Shown here: positions 25,216 through 33,283 of the stretch, piece after piece
Numbering within the stretch: the first letter of the stretch is position 1
Layout: the number at the start of each line of letters is the position of its first letter
Origin: CBDBLK01 sp965215445
Lineage (GTDB): Bacteria; Bdellovibrionota; Bacteriovoracia; Bacteriovoracales; Bacteriovoracaceae
DNA length: 64,000 nucleotides
Direction of reading: 5' to 3'
Assembly: GCA_965215445.1 (NCBI GenBank)
Contig: CBDCDT010000002.1
Span: forward strand, 930,001-994,000
Notes under the pieces: model-generated
Database searches by the model: none
Seen by the model: only the letters and a program-made list of their open reading frames with translations
What the model was told of the DNA's origin: nothing
Position numbers and translations under genes: made by a program

Positions 25216-26010
25216 ATGCTCTATAAACTTGCTTCCTGGAATGTTAATGGTATCCGCTCTTGTGCTGGCAAAGGCCTTCTCGATTGGCTAGGGCGTGGAC
25301 AGAGGCAAATTTTTTGTTTGCAAGAAACCAGGGCCACGCCCGAACAAATATCTGAAATTTATCCACAGTTGGTTTCTTCGGAAAAATTTCATATTCAGTA
25401 TGCCTGTGCAGAAAAAAAAGGTTTTTCAGGGGTGGCCATTTTTGGCCATAGGAAACTGCCCAGGCCACACTTTTTTACGGGCCTGGGAAAGCGTGAATTT
25501 GACAGTGAAGGCCGCACTCTTATTGCCGAGTATCCTCATTTTATTTTGATAAATGGCTATTTTCCCAATGGCCGTAGAGATCACAGCAGAGTTCCTTACA
25601 AACTTGCCTATTCTCAAGCGGTTATTGAAAAGGCCCGCAGACTCGAAAAAAAGACTGGCAAAGGAGTTATTATTTGCGGAGATGTCAATACTGCTCATCG
25701 GGAAATCGACCTCGCTAATCCCAAACAAAACCAAAACACAACTGGTTTTCTTCCGGCAGAACGGGAATGGATGGATCACCTATTGGATGCAGGGTGGATT
25801 GATGTTTATCGCCATATCAACGGCGATAAAGCAGGTGAATATACCTGGTGGACTTATCGAAATCGTTGCAGGGAAAAGAACATTGGTTGGCGCCTTGACT
25901 ACTTTCTGGCATCAAAAAAATTATTGCCGAATTTAAAGAAATGCTTTCACCGTGCTGATATTATGGGGAGCGATCACTGTCCCGTTTACTGCGATCTTGA
26001 GTTTAAGTAA
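25216..26010 (+). CDS. xth: Exodeoxyribonuclease III (AP endonuclease)
   Basis: 264-aa exonuclease III family DNA-repair enzyme, which cleaves at abasic sites and removes 3' blocks. Active-site motifs: SWNVNGIRS (Asn), FCLQETRA (metal-binding Glu), GDVNTAHREIDLANPK (Asp/Asn), RLDYFLAS and MGSDHCPV (the Asp-His pair). The length is standard. It is divergent from the TonB-like gene across 90 bases, and its last 25 bases overlap the convergent MerT-like gene. Confidence 0.95.
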   Translation: MLYKLASWNVNGIRSCAGKGLLDWLGRGQRQIFCLQETRATPEQISEIYPQLVSSEKFHIQYACAEKKGFSGVAIFGHRKLPRPHFFTGLGKREFDSEGRTLIAEYPHFILINGYFPNGRRDHSRVPYKLAYSQAVIEKARRLEKKTGKGVIICGDVNTAHREIDLANPKQNQNTTGFLPAEREWMDHLLDAGWIDVYRHINGDKAGEYTWWTYRNRCREKNIGWRLDYFLASKKLLPNLKKCFHRADIMGSDHCPVYCDLEFK

Positions 26011-26357
26011 GGCACAACGTAGGCGAAACTCAATCCCACCAGATAGATGAATAAACTAAAAAAATAAATCCATTTTGACCATTTTCTGGTGCTCTCACAT
26101 GCCTGTGCTTTAGTGTCGATGGGACAAGGCATGTCTCGGGTTTGCCATTGTCCCAGGCCTGCCAGGGCGAGCAACAGGCCAGAGGCGAGAAATATCCAAA
26201 ATTTATATTCCGAAATCCATACCAGTTGCGGAAACTGTCCCAACAGGCCAGCCAGCGCACTGCCCAGACCGAGAGTGACCAGCAGGGCGGGCAGGGCACA
26301 GCAAATTAAAGTCGATACAGAGGCAAAGAGGGTGAAAAAATCAAAGATTTTTCTCAT
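25986..26357 (-). CDS. MerT-like metal transport membrane protein
   Basis: 123 aa with three or four hydrophobic segments: FFTLFASVSTLICCALPALLV, FWIFLASGLLLALAGLG and WIYFFSLFIYLVGLSFAYV. The vicinal cysteines in LICCALP within the first membrane segment and the later Cys pair (MPCPID...ACES) are the hallmark of MerT/MerC-type mercury or soft-metal importers. It starts 4 bases inside the end of the HMA-domain gene (ATGA overlap), as merT and merP partners do. There is no MerA or MerR nearby, so the metal is not known. Confidence 0.75.
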   Translation of the reverse strand: MRKIFDFFTLFASVSTLICCALPALLVTLGLGSALAGLLGQFPQLVWISEYKFWIFLASGLLLALAGLGQWQTRDMPCPIDTKAQACESTRKWSKWIYFFSLFIYLVGLSFAYVVPYLNSRSQ

Positions 26358-26635
26358 TTTTTGTTTCTTTTAATTGAAACAATATTATAACCAGAGTTGG
26401 TAATTAATTCTTTGACTTTTGCATCGGCTAGAGATGCCTTTTCTTTGAGTGTTATTGAAACAAGTTTTTTTTCAAGACTGACATCAATTTTTTTTACCTC
26501 TTTGAGTTCTTTAAATTTACTTTCAATGCCTTGAGCACAAAAGGCACAAACCATGCCACTCACTTGAATTTCGAGCGTTGTTTGGGCCATGATTTTAAAA
26601 GAAACAAACAGAAGAAAGGAAAGAAAAAGTTTCAT
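26354..26635 (-). CDS. Periplasmic heavy-metal-binding (HMA) protein, MerP-like
   Basis: 93 aa. The start is the ATG at 26635, preceded by GGAGGT 4 bases away. The signal peptide is residues 1-18 (KLFLSFLLFVSFKIMA). The mature part is a single HMA domain with VSGMVCAFCAQGIESKF, i.e. the CxxC metal site of MerP/CopZ (here C-A-F-C), and ends VKELITNSGYNIVSIK. It probably captures a soft metal outside the inner membrane and hands it to the MerT-like protein encoded next to it. Confidence 0.85.
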   Translation of the reverse strand: MKLFLSFLLFVSFKIMAQTTLEIQVSGMVCAFCAQGIESKFKELKEVKKIDVSLEKKLVSITLKEKASLADAKVKELITNSGYNIVSIKRNKK

Positions 26636-26650
26636 TGTTACCTCCAATGG

Positions 26651-27286
26651 TTAAATAAATTGGCGAATAGAAAAATTAAAATGCCAATTTTGCCTGTTAT
26701 CCGATCCCAGTTCCCACAATATATTTTTATAAAACATACGAATCAAGGGCATGAGAGAAAAACGCTGCTCTGTAAGGCGATGCTGTTCGCTCGCCTGTAG
26801 CATAAACCAGGTATTGAGTTCGTCGTATTCGGCCAGATAGGGAGCAAAACCCAAGCGGGCGGTATAATTTTCTTCGACGAGGACACTATCCTCGTAGCGA
26901 GAATATTTAATCATGGTAAAATATTTACGGCTCTCCCAATCGAGTTGTGTTCCCATGTGGTGCATGGTTTTTTCTCGCCCTTGGGCCTGTTTCCAGTCAA
27001 TATATCCTCGGCCGCCAAAAAAGTAGAGATTGGCCTGGTTGTCTATACTATTCCATCTTTTGGCCAATAATCCCAAGCGGGGCAAAATGACTTTTTTATC
27101 TGCACTGGTGATGGTTTCAACTCCATAGCTCCACCAGTAAGCAGGTGAATAGTGGATAATATGGCGTCCCTTATGATGATTGTTATAAGATATGAGAGAG
27201 AGGCTTCCAGCGTAACCTACTGGGTGTGCTTTAGTGTATTGTTGAAAAAAGCAAAAAATAAGGAGAACAAGGGTGCTTTTTTTCAT
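26651..27286 (-). CDS. Exported protein, possible outer-membrane barrel of the metal cassette
   Basis: 211 aa. Residues 1-20 are a signal peptide (KSTLVLLIFCFFQQYTKA). The rest alternates aromatic and polar residues as in beta-barrels (YSPAYWWSYG, QANLYFFGGRG, YFTMIKYSRYED) and ends in ...NFSIRQFI, an aromatic-containing C-terminal strand that would suit outer-membrane insertion. GAGGT lies before the ATG. It is 15 bases upstream of the HMA gene, so three genes form one transcript. I infer an outer-membrane or periplasmic partner in metal handling. No family name is certain. Confidence 0.65.
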   Translation of the reverse strand: MKKSTLVLLIFCFFQQYTKAHPVGYAGSLSLISYNNHHKGRHIIHYSPAYWWSYGVETITSADKKVILPRLGLLAKRWNSIDNQANLYFFGGRGYIDWKQAQGREKTMHHMGTQLDWESRKYFTMIKYSRYEDSVLVEENYTARLGFAPYLAEYDELNTWFMLQASEQHRLTEQRFSLMPLIRMFYKNILWELGSDNRQNWHFNFSIRQFI

Positions 27287-27317
27287 GTTTTTACCTCAAG
27301 AACAGTATAACAGATTC

Positions 27318-29534
27318 TCAAAATTTATCAATGATATTGTTAAATAGTTGACTTGGCCTCATAAGATTTGAAAGCTTCAACTCATCGGGGTGGTAGTAAC
27401 CTCCTATATCGATACTTCGCCCTTGAACGGAATTGAGTTCTCTCACAATTTGTTTTTCTTGTTGTTGTAGCTGTGTGGCCAAACCTTGGAATTTTTCCTT
27501 CAACTTGGGACTATCCGATTGTTGCGTCAGGGCCTGTGCCCAGTACATGGCCAAATAGAAGTGGCCACCACGGTTGTCAAGTTCTCCCGACCTGGGAGAA
27601 GGTGCCTTATTGCAGTTGAGATACTGGCAGTTGGCCTTCTCCAGTGTTTGGGCCAGTATTTTGATTTCTTGAACGCCTGTTTTTTCCGCCAAATTTTCTA
27701 ATGAAACTGCCAGCGCTAAAAATTCACCGAGAGAATCCCAGCGAAGATGGTTTTCTTTTAAGAATTGCTGGACGTGCTTGGGAGCAGTTCCCCCAGCACC
27801 TGTCTCGAAAAGGCCCCCGCCGGCCAAAAGCGGAACAATAGAGAGCATTTTGGCACTGGTTCCCAGTTCGAGGATGGGGAAGAGATCGGTGAGATAGTCT
27901 CTCAGGACATTGCCGGTAATGGAAATAGTATCTTTTCCTTGTTTGATTCTCTCTAAAGTATAGTGACAGGCCTTTTCTGGAGGCATGATGTGCACTTCCT
28001 CTTGTGGGTTACTGTCGAGGCAGGCCTGAACTTTGGCAATGAGGTTGGCATCGTGAGCGCGCTGGGAGTCCAGCCAAAAAACGGCAGGATGTCCAGTAGT
28101 TTGTGCGCGTTTAATGCCCAATTGAATCCAATTTTCAATGGCCTTGTTTTTTGTCTGGCACATTCTCCAAATATCACCCGCTTCAACTTCGTGTTTGATA
28201 AGGATTTGGTTGTTTTGATCTAAAACTCTCACTGTACCAGAACTTTGAATTTGAAAAGTTTTGTCGTGAGAGCCATATTCTTGTGCCTTTTGGGCCATAA
28301 GACCTATATTGGAAACACTGCCCATGCTTTTGGGATTAAAGGTGCCGTGCTCTTTACAGAAGTCGAGAGTTGCTTGATAGATTCTGGCATAACTTCGATC
28401 GGGGATGAGGGCCTTGGTGTCGCATAACTGGCCATCCGGCCCCCACATTTTTCCTGCGTTGCGGATCATGGCGGGAAGAGAGGCATCAATAATAATGTCG
28501 CTGGGAACGTGCAGATTGGTAATGCCTTTGCTCGAATCCACCATGGCCAAGGCAGGGCGAGTTTTGTAGTTTTCTTCGATGGCGTTTAGAATTTTCACTT
28601 TTTGTTCGGGTTTAAGATCGCCGATTTTTTGGTAAAGGCTTCCCATTCCATCTCGTGCCTGTATGCCTATTTTTTCAAAGAGATCAGAAAATTCCTCGAA
28701 GACTTCACTAAAGTAGACTTTGACCGCTTCTCCAAAAATAATGGGGTCGGAAATTTTCATCATAGTGGCCTTGAGATGGAGCGAAAGGAGTATTTTCTTG
28801 GAATAAGCATCCTGGATTTCTGTTTTTAAATAACTTCTCAAAGCGCGCATACTCATATAGGAGCTATCAATCACTTCGTGGTCGAGAACGGGAACACTTT
28901 CCCTTAAAGTTATTTTTTCCCCACCTTTGGTTAAAAGCTCAATCTTAAGATTTTGTGCTTTTTCTACAATAACGGAGGCCTCGCTGGCATAAAAATCACC
29001 TTCTTGCATGGAGGCCACATGGGAGGTGGAGTTTGGAAACCATTTGCCCATGTTATGAGGGTTTTTGCGGGCATATTCCTTTACCGCTAGTGCCACTCTG
29101 CGGTCAGAGTTTCCTTCTCTTAAAACCGGGTTGACAGCGCTTCCTAAAACTTTGGCGTAGCGTGTGGCAATTTCTCGCTCTTGTTCATTTTGAGGATTTT
29201 CGGGGAAATCGGGAATTTTATAATCTTGTTTTTGCAATTCGCAGATGGCCGCCTGGAGTTGTGGAATTGAAGCAGATATGTTGGGCAGTTTGATAATGTT
29301 GGCATCTGGCGTTTTTGCCCATTCTCCCAATTCGCTTAAAGCGTCGTCGACTCGTTGTTGTTCAGTTAAATTTTCTGGGAATTGAGCGAGAATACGGGCG
29401 GCCAAAGAAATGTCTCGCATTTCAACTTCGATGTCGCTTGGTTCGATAAATTTTTTAGCGATGGGAAAAAGGGAATAAGTGGCCAAGGCCGGGGCCTCAT
29501 CTGTTTTCGTATAGATAATTTTGGGTTGTTTCAT
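27318..29534 (-). CDS. icd: Isocitrate dehydrogenase, NADP-dependent, monomeric type
   Basis: Decarboxylates isocitrate to 2-oxoglutarate with NADP in the TCA cycle. The 738-aa length and sequence fit the monomeric class, not the roughly 415-aa dimeric Icd. Typical segments: YTKTDEAPALATYSLFPI at the N-terminus, NPVLREGNSDRRVA (substrate-binding Ser/Arg), MGKWFPNSTSHVASM, DSSKGITNLHVPSDIIIDAS, FWLDSQRAHDANLIAKV and GGLFETGAGGTAPKHV. A GGGAGCAA site precedes the ATG. It starts 4 bases inside the end of the MetRS-like gene, so the two are co-transcribed. Confidence 0.95.
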   Translation of the reverse strand: MKQPKIIYTKTDEAPALATYSLFPIAKKFIEPSDIEVEMRDISLAARILAQFPENLTEQQRVDDALSELGEWAKTPDANIIKLPNISASIPQLQAAICELQKQDYKIPDFPENPQNEQEREIATRYAKVLGSAVNPVLREGNSDRRVALAVKEYARKNPHNMGKWFPNSTSHVASMQEGDFYASEASVIVEKAQNLKIELLTKGGEKITLRESVPVLDHEVIDSSYMSMRALRSYLKTEIQDAYSKKILLSLHLKATMMKISDPIIFGEAVKVYFSEVFEEFSDLFEKIGIQARDGMGSLYQKIGDLKPEQKVKILNAIEENYKTRPALAMVDSSKGITNLHVPSDIIIDASLPAMIRNAGKMWGPDGQLCDTKALIPDRSYARIYQATLDFCKEHGTFNPKSMGSVSNIGLMAQKAQEYGSHDKTFQIQSSGTVRVLDQNNQILIKHEVEAGDIWRMCQTKNKAIENWIQLGIKRAQTTGHPAVFWLDSQRAHDANLIAKVQACLDSNPQEEVHIMPPEKACHYTLERIKQGKDTISITGNVLRDYLTDLFPILELGTSAKMLSIVPLLAGGGLFETGAGGTAPKHVQQFLKENHLRWDSLGEFLALAVSLENLAEKTGVQEIKILAQTLEKANCQYLNCNKAPSPRSGELDNRGGHFYLAMYWAQALTQQSDSPKLKEKFQGLATQLQQQEKQIVRELNSVQGRSIDIGGYYHPDELKLSNLMRPSQLFNNIIDKF

Positions 29535-31480
29535 AAAGATTGCTCCCTTGTTGATGGTGGAAAATATTCTTGTTGTTCGCCAATGGCATGTTCTTGAGGT
29601 AGAGGGTTGGCCAATTCTTTTAAACTCAAAATTTCGATCGGAAGATTGAGTGTCTGTCGCAGTTTTTCCATGGTTTGAGGAACAAAGGGTGAAAGCATAA
29701 TCATGACATTTTTTAAGATAAAAAAAGATGAGTAAAGAGCATTTTCTCTTTGTGTTTTGTCGAAGCGATCGTCGTGGGGTTTGTATTGAGCAAAAAGGCC
29801 GTTGATAATACGGGCATAATTTTCGATCATAAAGAGAATTTTAGAGTACTCGGCTTTATGCATAAGGCGAATGTAGCTCTGAATAATTTTTCGAGTTTCC
29901 TTTATTGTTTTTCCAATCAGTTTCCCAGGGGGAATTTTGCCACCAAACTGAGAATGGGCGGCAGAAATAGGTTTTTCAAAAGCAGCATTTAAGGGGCCTG
30001 CCAAAAAATGATTGCGGTCTTTTAGAGTTTCAAAGTCAAAGTTTGAATTTTTTTCAGGCAAGTTGAGAAGTGCCATAAAGTAGCGAAGTTGTTCTGAGGT
30101 GTGGCCCATTTCATCAATGAGTTGATCTCCAGTATAAAAATTTCCTTTTGACTTGCTCATTTTTGCCCCATCAATTTGTAGATGGCAGTTGCTAAAAATC
30201 TCGGTTAGTTGCAGTTCCCCCGCTTGAGGAAGACGGTGGGGGTCTTTTTGAGTACCGAGCCACATAGCTCCTTGCATGAGGACGTAGAAAAAAACATTGT
30301 CTTGTCCTATGAATTGATAGACTTTGGCCTTGGGGTCATTCCAAAAATCGAGGCAGGCCTGTGGGCCGATTCCCCTATTTTTCAAGGCCATCTGGGTGAA
30401 GGAAATGGGAGCAATGAGCGATTCTGGCCAAACGTAGAGGGTTTTCCCGGCCATCTGGGGGTCTTTATCCTCTGGTACGGGGATTCCCCAAGAATTATCC
30501 CGAGTCATCGAACGGTGTGCCCAAGAATCCAGCAACTCTGTTTTTATTCCTTGATCCTCTAAAGTTTTACGGCCCTGTTCTAATTCAGCAAGGCCTTGAA
30601 ATTGAACGACAATTTTTTTGCCGGGGGCATAGCGTCTTTTATGAATGGGAAGTTTGTCTTTGGCATGACGGTAATCTTCTTCAAAAGTATTGGCAAAAAT
30701 AATTGAAGGGCAAACATTGTTCATGACCTCAAGTAAAATATTTTTGCGCCAGAACTTTTGTTTGCCATCGAGCCATTCTTTTAGTGAGTCAACGACTTTC
30801 CACATATTGAGATACCAGTGGTCGGTCTTTTTAAGCACTGGAGTGGCATCACCGAGAGAGCTTTTCGGATTTTGTAGTTCCCGGGGGAGATACTGGCCGC
30901 CACAAGCATCACATTCTTCACTGTAGGCCGGGGTGTGGCCACATTTGGGACAATCTCCAAAAACGTAACGATCGGGAAGAAAGAGTTGGTTTTCCGGGTC
31001 AAACCACTGTTCACTATTTTTCTTTTCGAGCATGCCATTATCATAAAGTTTTCGTAAGAATTGGCGGCAGTAGTTTTTGTGTTCTTCAAAAAACTGGCCT
31101 TGAGAAGTTCCAGTATAGATGTCCAAGTCGATAGTATATTTTTGGAAAGTTTGCAATTGTTGTTGGTGGATAGAGTTAACAAATTCTTGAACAGGGATAC
31201 CGGCCTTTTGGGCGGCCACTTGGGAGACTGTACCGTGGTCATCTGTCCCGCAGACAAAAAGGACATTTTCTTTCCCAATCAGAAGTTTGAGCCAACGTGT
31301 ATAAATATCGGCCGGAAGGTGCGCACCGGCCAGATGGCCAATGTGGATGGGGCCATTGGAGTAAGGCATCCCCGCCGTGACCAGTGCTTTACTTGGCCGT
31401 TCAACTTTGTTGAGCAGGAGTACAATTTCATTTTGCAGCTTGGTAAATTCTTCATCAGGTGTTGGATTTTTTGAATTCAT
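29531..31480 (-). CDS. Divergent methionyl-tRNA synthetase-like protein
   Basis: A 649-aa class I synthetase of the double-zinc-knuckle MetRS type: HIGH at 46-49, KMSKS at 440-444, and cysteines 177, 180, 190 and 193. However, the residues that shape the methionine pocket differ from the family. The usual W-x-D-A-P-I-G-Y reads W351-PESLIAP, the FHSLFW motif reads F398-YVLMQ, and the anticodon-binding Trp in 'APW' is His569 (YKPHD). About 60 extra residues lie at 250-320. There is no C-terminal dimerisation/tRNA-binding domain. A canonical MetRS is encoded at 42365-43882, so this copy may have another substrate, another tRNA or a regulatory role. Confidence 0.8.
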   Translation of the reverse strand: MNSKNPTPDEEFTKLQNEIVLLLNKVERPSKALVTAGMPYSNGPIHIGHLAGAHLPADIYTRWLKLLIGKENVLFVCGTDDHGTVSQVAAQKAGIPVQEFVNSIHQQQLQTFQKYTIDLDIYTGTSQGQFFEEHKNYCRQFLRKLYDNGMLEKKNSEQWFDPENQLFLPDRYVFGDCPKCGHTPAYSEECDACGGQYLPRELQNPKSSLGDATPVLKKTDHWYLNMWKVVDSLKEWLDGKQKFWRKNILLEVMNNVCPSIIFANTFEEDYRHAKDKLPIHKRRYAPGKKIVVQFQGLAELEQGRKTLEDQGIKTELLDSWAHRSMTRDNSWGIPVPEDKDPQMAGKTLYVWPESLIAPISFTQMALKNRGIGPQACLDFWNDPKAKVYQFIGQDNVFFYVLMQGAMWLGTQKDPHRLPQAGELQLTEIFSNCHLQIDGAKMSKSKGNFYTGDQLIDEMGHTSEQLRYFMALLNLPEKNSNFDFETLKDRNHFLAGPLNAAFEKPISAAHSQFGGKIPPGKLIGKTIKETRKIIQSYIRLMHKAEYSKILFMIENYARIINGLFAQYKPHDDRFDKTQRENALYSSFFILKNVMIMLSPFVPQTMEKLRQTLNLPIEILSLKELANPLPQEHAIGEQQEYFPPSTREQSL

Positions 31481-31498
31481 TGATTAGAATTATCTTGC

Positions 31499-31522
31499 AT
31501 TACCTCACATTTGCAAGGTAAT
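31499..31522. promoter_or_regulatory. Inverted repeat in a divergent promoter region (possible operator)
   Basis: A perfect 7-bp inverted repeat, ATTACCT-N10-AGGTAAT, lies in the 50-base region between the MetRS-like gene (minus) and the 118-aa gene (plus). A second dyad, TTGCA-N12-TGCAA (31495-31516), overlaps it. Its place between two divergent starts suggests a regulator-binding site. It could also be a piece of the plus-strand ribosome site (AAGGT). Confidence 0.35.
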
Positions 31523-31530
31523 TCTATTCG

Positions 31531-31887
31531 ATGCGGAAGTTTAAAGAGGAAGACCAAACTCATTTTATTATTACGTTTAGGGATGTTGAAAAGCTCCTGG
31601 ACAAAAAAGAACAAAAAAATATTACCCTAAACGTAAAGGAAATTAGCGACTCCAATTTGGGATTGGGGTTTATTCGGCTCTCAGGGTTTATGTTTGAAGA
31701 AAGCTCCTTCCTGATAGACCCTCAAACAGAAAAGTTAAGGGAGCGTTTTAAACATACGAAAAATCTTCACCTGAATATTTACAATGTTATTTGCATCGAA
31801 GAAGTAGGGCCAAAACACAGAGGGCTGCGCTTTAAAAACGACAAATCCAGACTTCACATTCTGCCAAACGGGCCATCTCTTTCATAA
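31531..31887 (+). CDS. Small protein of unknown function
   Basis: 118 aa, soluble, basic and strand-rich (HFIITFRDVEK, ITLNVKEISDSNLGLGFIRL, NLHLNIYNVICIEEV). AAGGT lies 11 bases before the ATG. The alternating hydrophobic pattern could be a small beta-barrel such as a PilZ-like fold, but the RxxxR and DxSxxG motifs of PilZ are absent, so this is not claimed. It stands alone, with divergent and convergent neighbours. Confidence 0.6.
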   Translation: MRKFKEEDQTHFIITFRDVEKLLDKKEQKNITLNVKEISDSNLGLGFIRLSGFMFEESSFLIDPQTEKLRERFKHTKNLHLNIYNVICIEEVGPKHRGLRFKNDKSRLHILPNGPSLS

Positions 31888-31969
31888 GAATTCGTTTGAG
31901 ACCGTTGAAGAGTCTAAAAAAACCACTTTAGGCCATTTACGGCACTAAAAAATAACATCGAAGTATCGG

Positions 31970-31993
31970 GCCGGGAGAATTTTTCTCACCGGC
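31970..31993. terminator. Hairpin between convergent genes, possible terminator
   Basis: A stem of about ten base pairs (GCCGG...CCGGC continuing into GAGAA/TTCTC with one bulged A) and a TTT loop lies 14 bases past the stop of the RRM gene. It has no immediate T-run on either strand, so it is not a canonical intrinsic terminator. It may act bidirectionally or protect the 3' end of the mRNA. Confidence 0.35.
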
Positions 31994-32007
31994 AAAGGTA
32001 AAAACCT

Positions 32008-32292
32008 CTAAAAACGACTGCGACTACTTTCGTTTCGTCCACTACTGCGTTCGCGAGCAATATTGACACGAACAGCACGTCCATCAACTTCTTTACCATC
32101 GAGATTTTCAATAGCAGTTTGAGCTTCTTCTTCAGTTTCCATTTCGACGAAACCAAAACCGCGGCTGCGGCCAGTTTCCCTGTCAGTGATAACCCGTACC
32201 GATTTCACTGAGCCGAATTGGCCAAACGCCTGCTCCAGGCTGTTTTCATCTGTTTGGTAAGAAATATTACCAACGTACAACTTGTTGTTCAC
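32008..32292 (-). CDS. RRM-type RNA-binding protein
   Basis: A 94-aa single RNA-recognition-motif protein: RNP2 is KLYVGNIS and RNP1 is SRGFGFVEM. A short Arg/Ser-rich tail (ERSSGRNESSRSRF) follows. These bacterial glycine-rich-type RRM proteins bind single-stranded RNA and are often cold- or stress-linked. I chose GTG 32292 because GGAGG precedes it at the right distance, and the longer frame upstream adds non-homologous residues. It is divergent from the lipoprotein gene across 234 bases, a long 5' region for this compact genome, which could carry a thermosensing or autoregulatory leader. Confidence 0.92.
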   Translation of the reverse strand: MNNKLYVGNISYQTDENSLEQAFGQFGSVKSVRVITDRETGRSRGFGFVEMETEEEAQTAIENLDGKEVDGRAVRVNIARERSSGRNESSRSRF

Positions 32293-32437
32293 CTCGTAAC
32301 CTCCATCAAGGGCAATTAAAACCAACTTTGAGGTCGCATAGCTCCCACAAAGAGTAGACACACCTTAACATAGTGAAAATCAAATAAAAAGCCTCAAATG
32401 GGAAATTAAAATATATTTAATCGATTTTTATTTGACC

Positions 32438-32449
32438 TATTGCGCAATA
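32438..32449. promoter_or_regulatory. 12-bp palindrome in the RRM/lipoprotein divergent region
   Basis: TATTGCGCAATA is a perfect 12-bp palindrome directly after TTGACC (32433-32438, a -35-like hexamer for the plus strand). It lies between two divergent genes and has the size of a typical dimeric-repressor half-site pair. No matching second copy was noticed in the window. Confidence 0.3.
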
Positions 32450-32526
32450 ACCTATGGGAAAAAAGGGCCATTTCTCCAGATGCCCCTAAAGCAAATTGTC
32501 GTTGAGAGCGAAGAAGGAGTATGACC

Positions 32527-33204
32527 GTGAAAAACTCCTTTTTAGTGCTGTGCCTAATTTTGTCTTGGATGGGCCTTCTTGGTGGGTGTGCCGGATTATT
32601 AGATGGCCGTAGCTTCCTAAGTGAGATGGAGGGCCAAAATGACCGTTTTTTTGCTCCTGGTCAAGATTTTCGTTTGGTTTCAGGGGATTCTGGTCAAACA
32701 ATTCGGACACCTCAAGAAATTGTGTATAGAACCCCTGCCTCGGGCAAGACTGAATTGCAGCTAAGGCGCGAAGAGTCGCTAAAGGAAGAACTAGCACAGA
32801 AGGAAAAACGCCTCTCTTTGAGAGAGCGTGAGCGTTATTTCAAGGTCAAGGATCAGTTGGGGTCTGATTCTGAAAGGATTTATTATCTCGATCTTTATCC
32901 TCAAGAAAGAACTCAGTATCTCCAGGCCAAAAGGCCAATGATTTCAAATAGACGGGGAAAATCACGCTATAAGCGCTCGACTGGAAGAGGATTGGCCTCA
33001 CTTCGGCCCTACCATCAAAGAAAGGGTGAACTTTTTCTAGGGATGAGCAAAAATGAGGTTCATAGGACTTGGGGAAGGCCTGGCCGCATTGATATTGCGG
33101 GAAACCCCGAGTATCAAAATGAGCGTTGGGCCTTCTTTGTCAGCGGTAGTGTCCATTACGTTTTTTTTGAAGGTGGGGCGGTTCAGGGTTGGCAATTGGA
33201 TTAA
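32527..33204 (+). CDS. Lipoprotein with SmpA/OmlA (BamE)-like C-terminal region
   Basis: 225 aa. GTG 32527 is preferred over ATG 32521 because AAGGAG then sits 7 bases upstream. The N-terminus FLVLCLILSWMGLLGGC is a lipoprotein signal with lipobox LGGC, so the mature protein is lipidated at Cys21. The middle is charged and helical. The C-terminal GELFLGMSKNEVHRTWGRPG resembles the 'l..GmskeeV...lG.P' start of SmpA/OmlA domains, and WAFFVSGSVHYVFFEGGAV gives the following strands. It is probably outer-membrane anchored. The partner is unknown. Confidence 0.75.
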   Translation: MKNSFLVLCLILSWMGLLGGCAGLLDGRSFLSEMEGQNDRFFAPGQDFRLVSGDSGQTIRTPQEIVYRTPASGKTELQLRREESLKEELAQKEKRLSLRERERYFKVKDQLGSDSERIYYLDLYPQERTQYLQAKRPMISNRRGKSRYKRSTGRGLASLRPYHQRKGELFLGMSKNEVHRTWGRPGRIDIAGNPEYQNERWAFFVSGSVHYVFFEGGAVQGWQLD

Positions 33205-33283
33205 TTTCCCTGTTGCCACAGAAGAAGATTTTTAATAAGCTCGCTGAAATTTGCTGGTTGAAATTGATGGAATTGGGCCAAAC

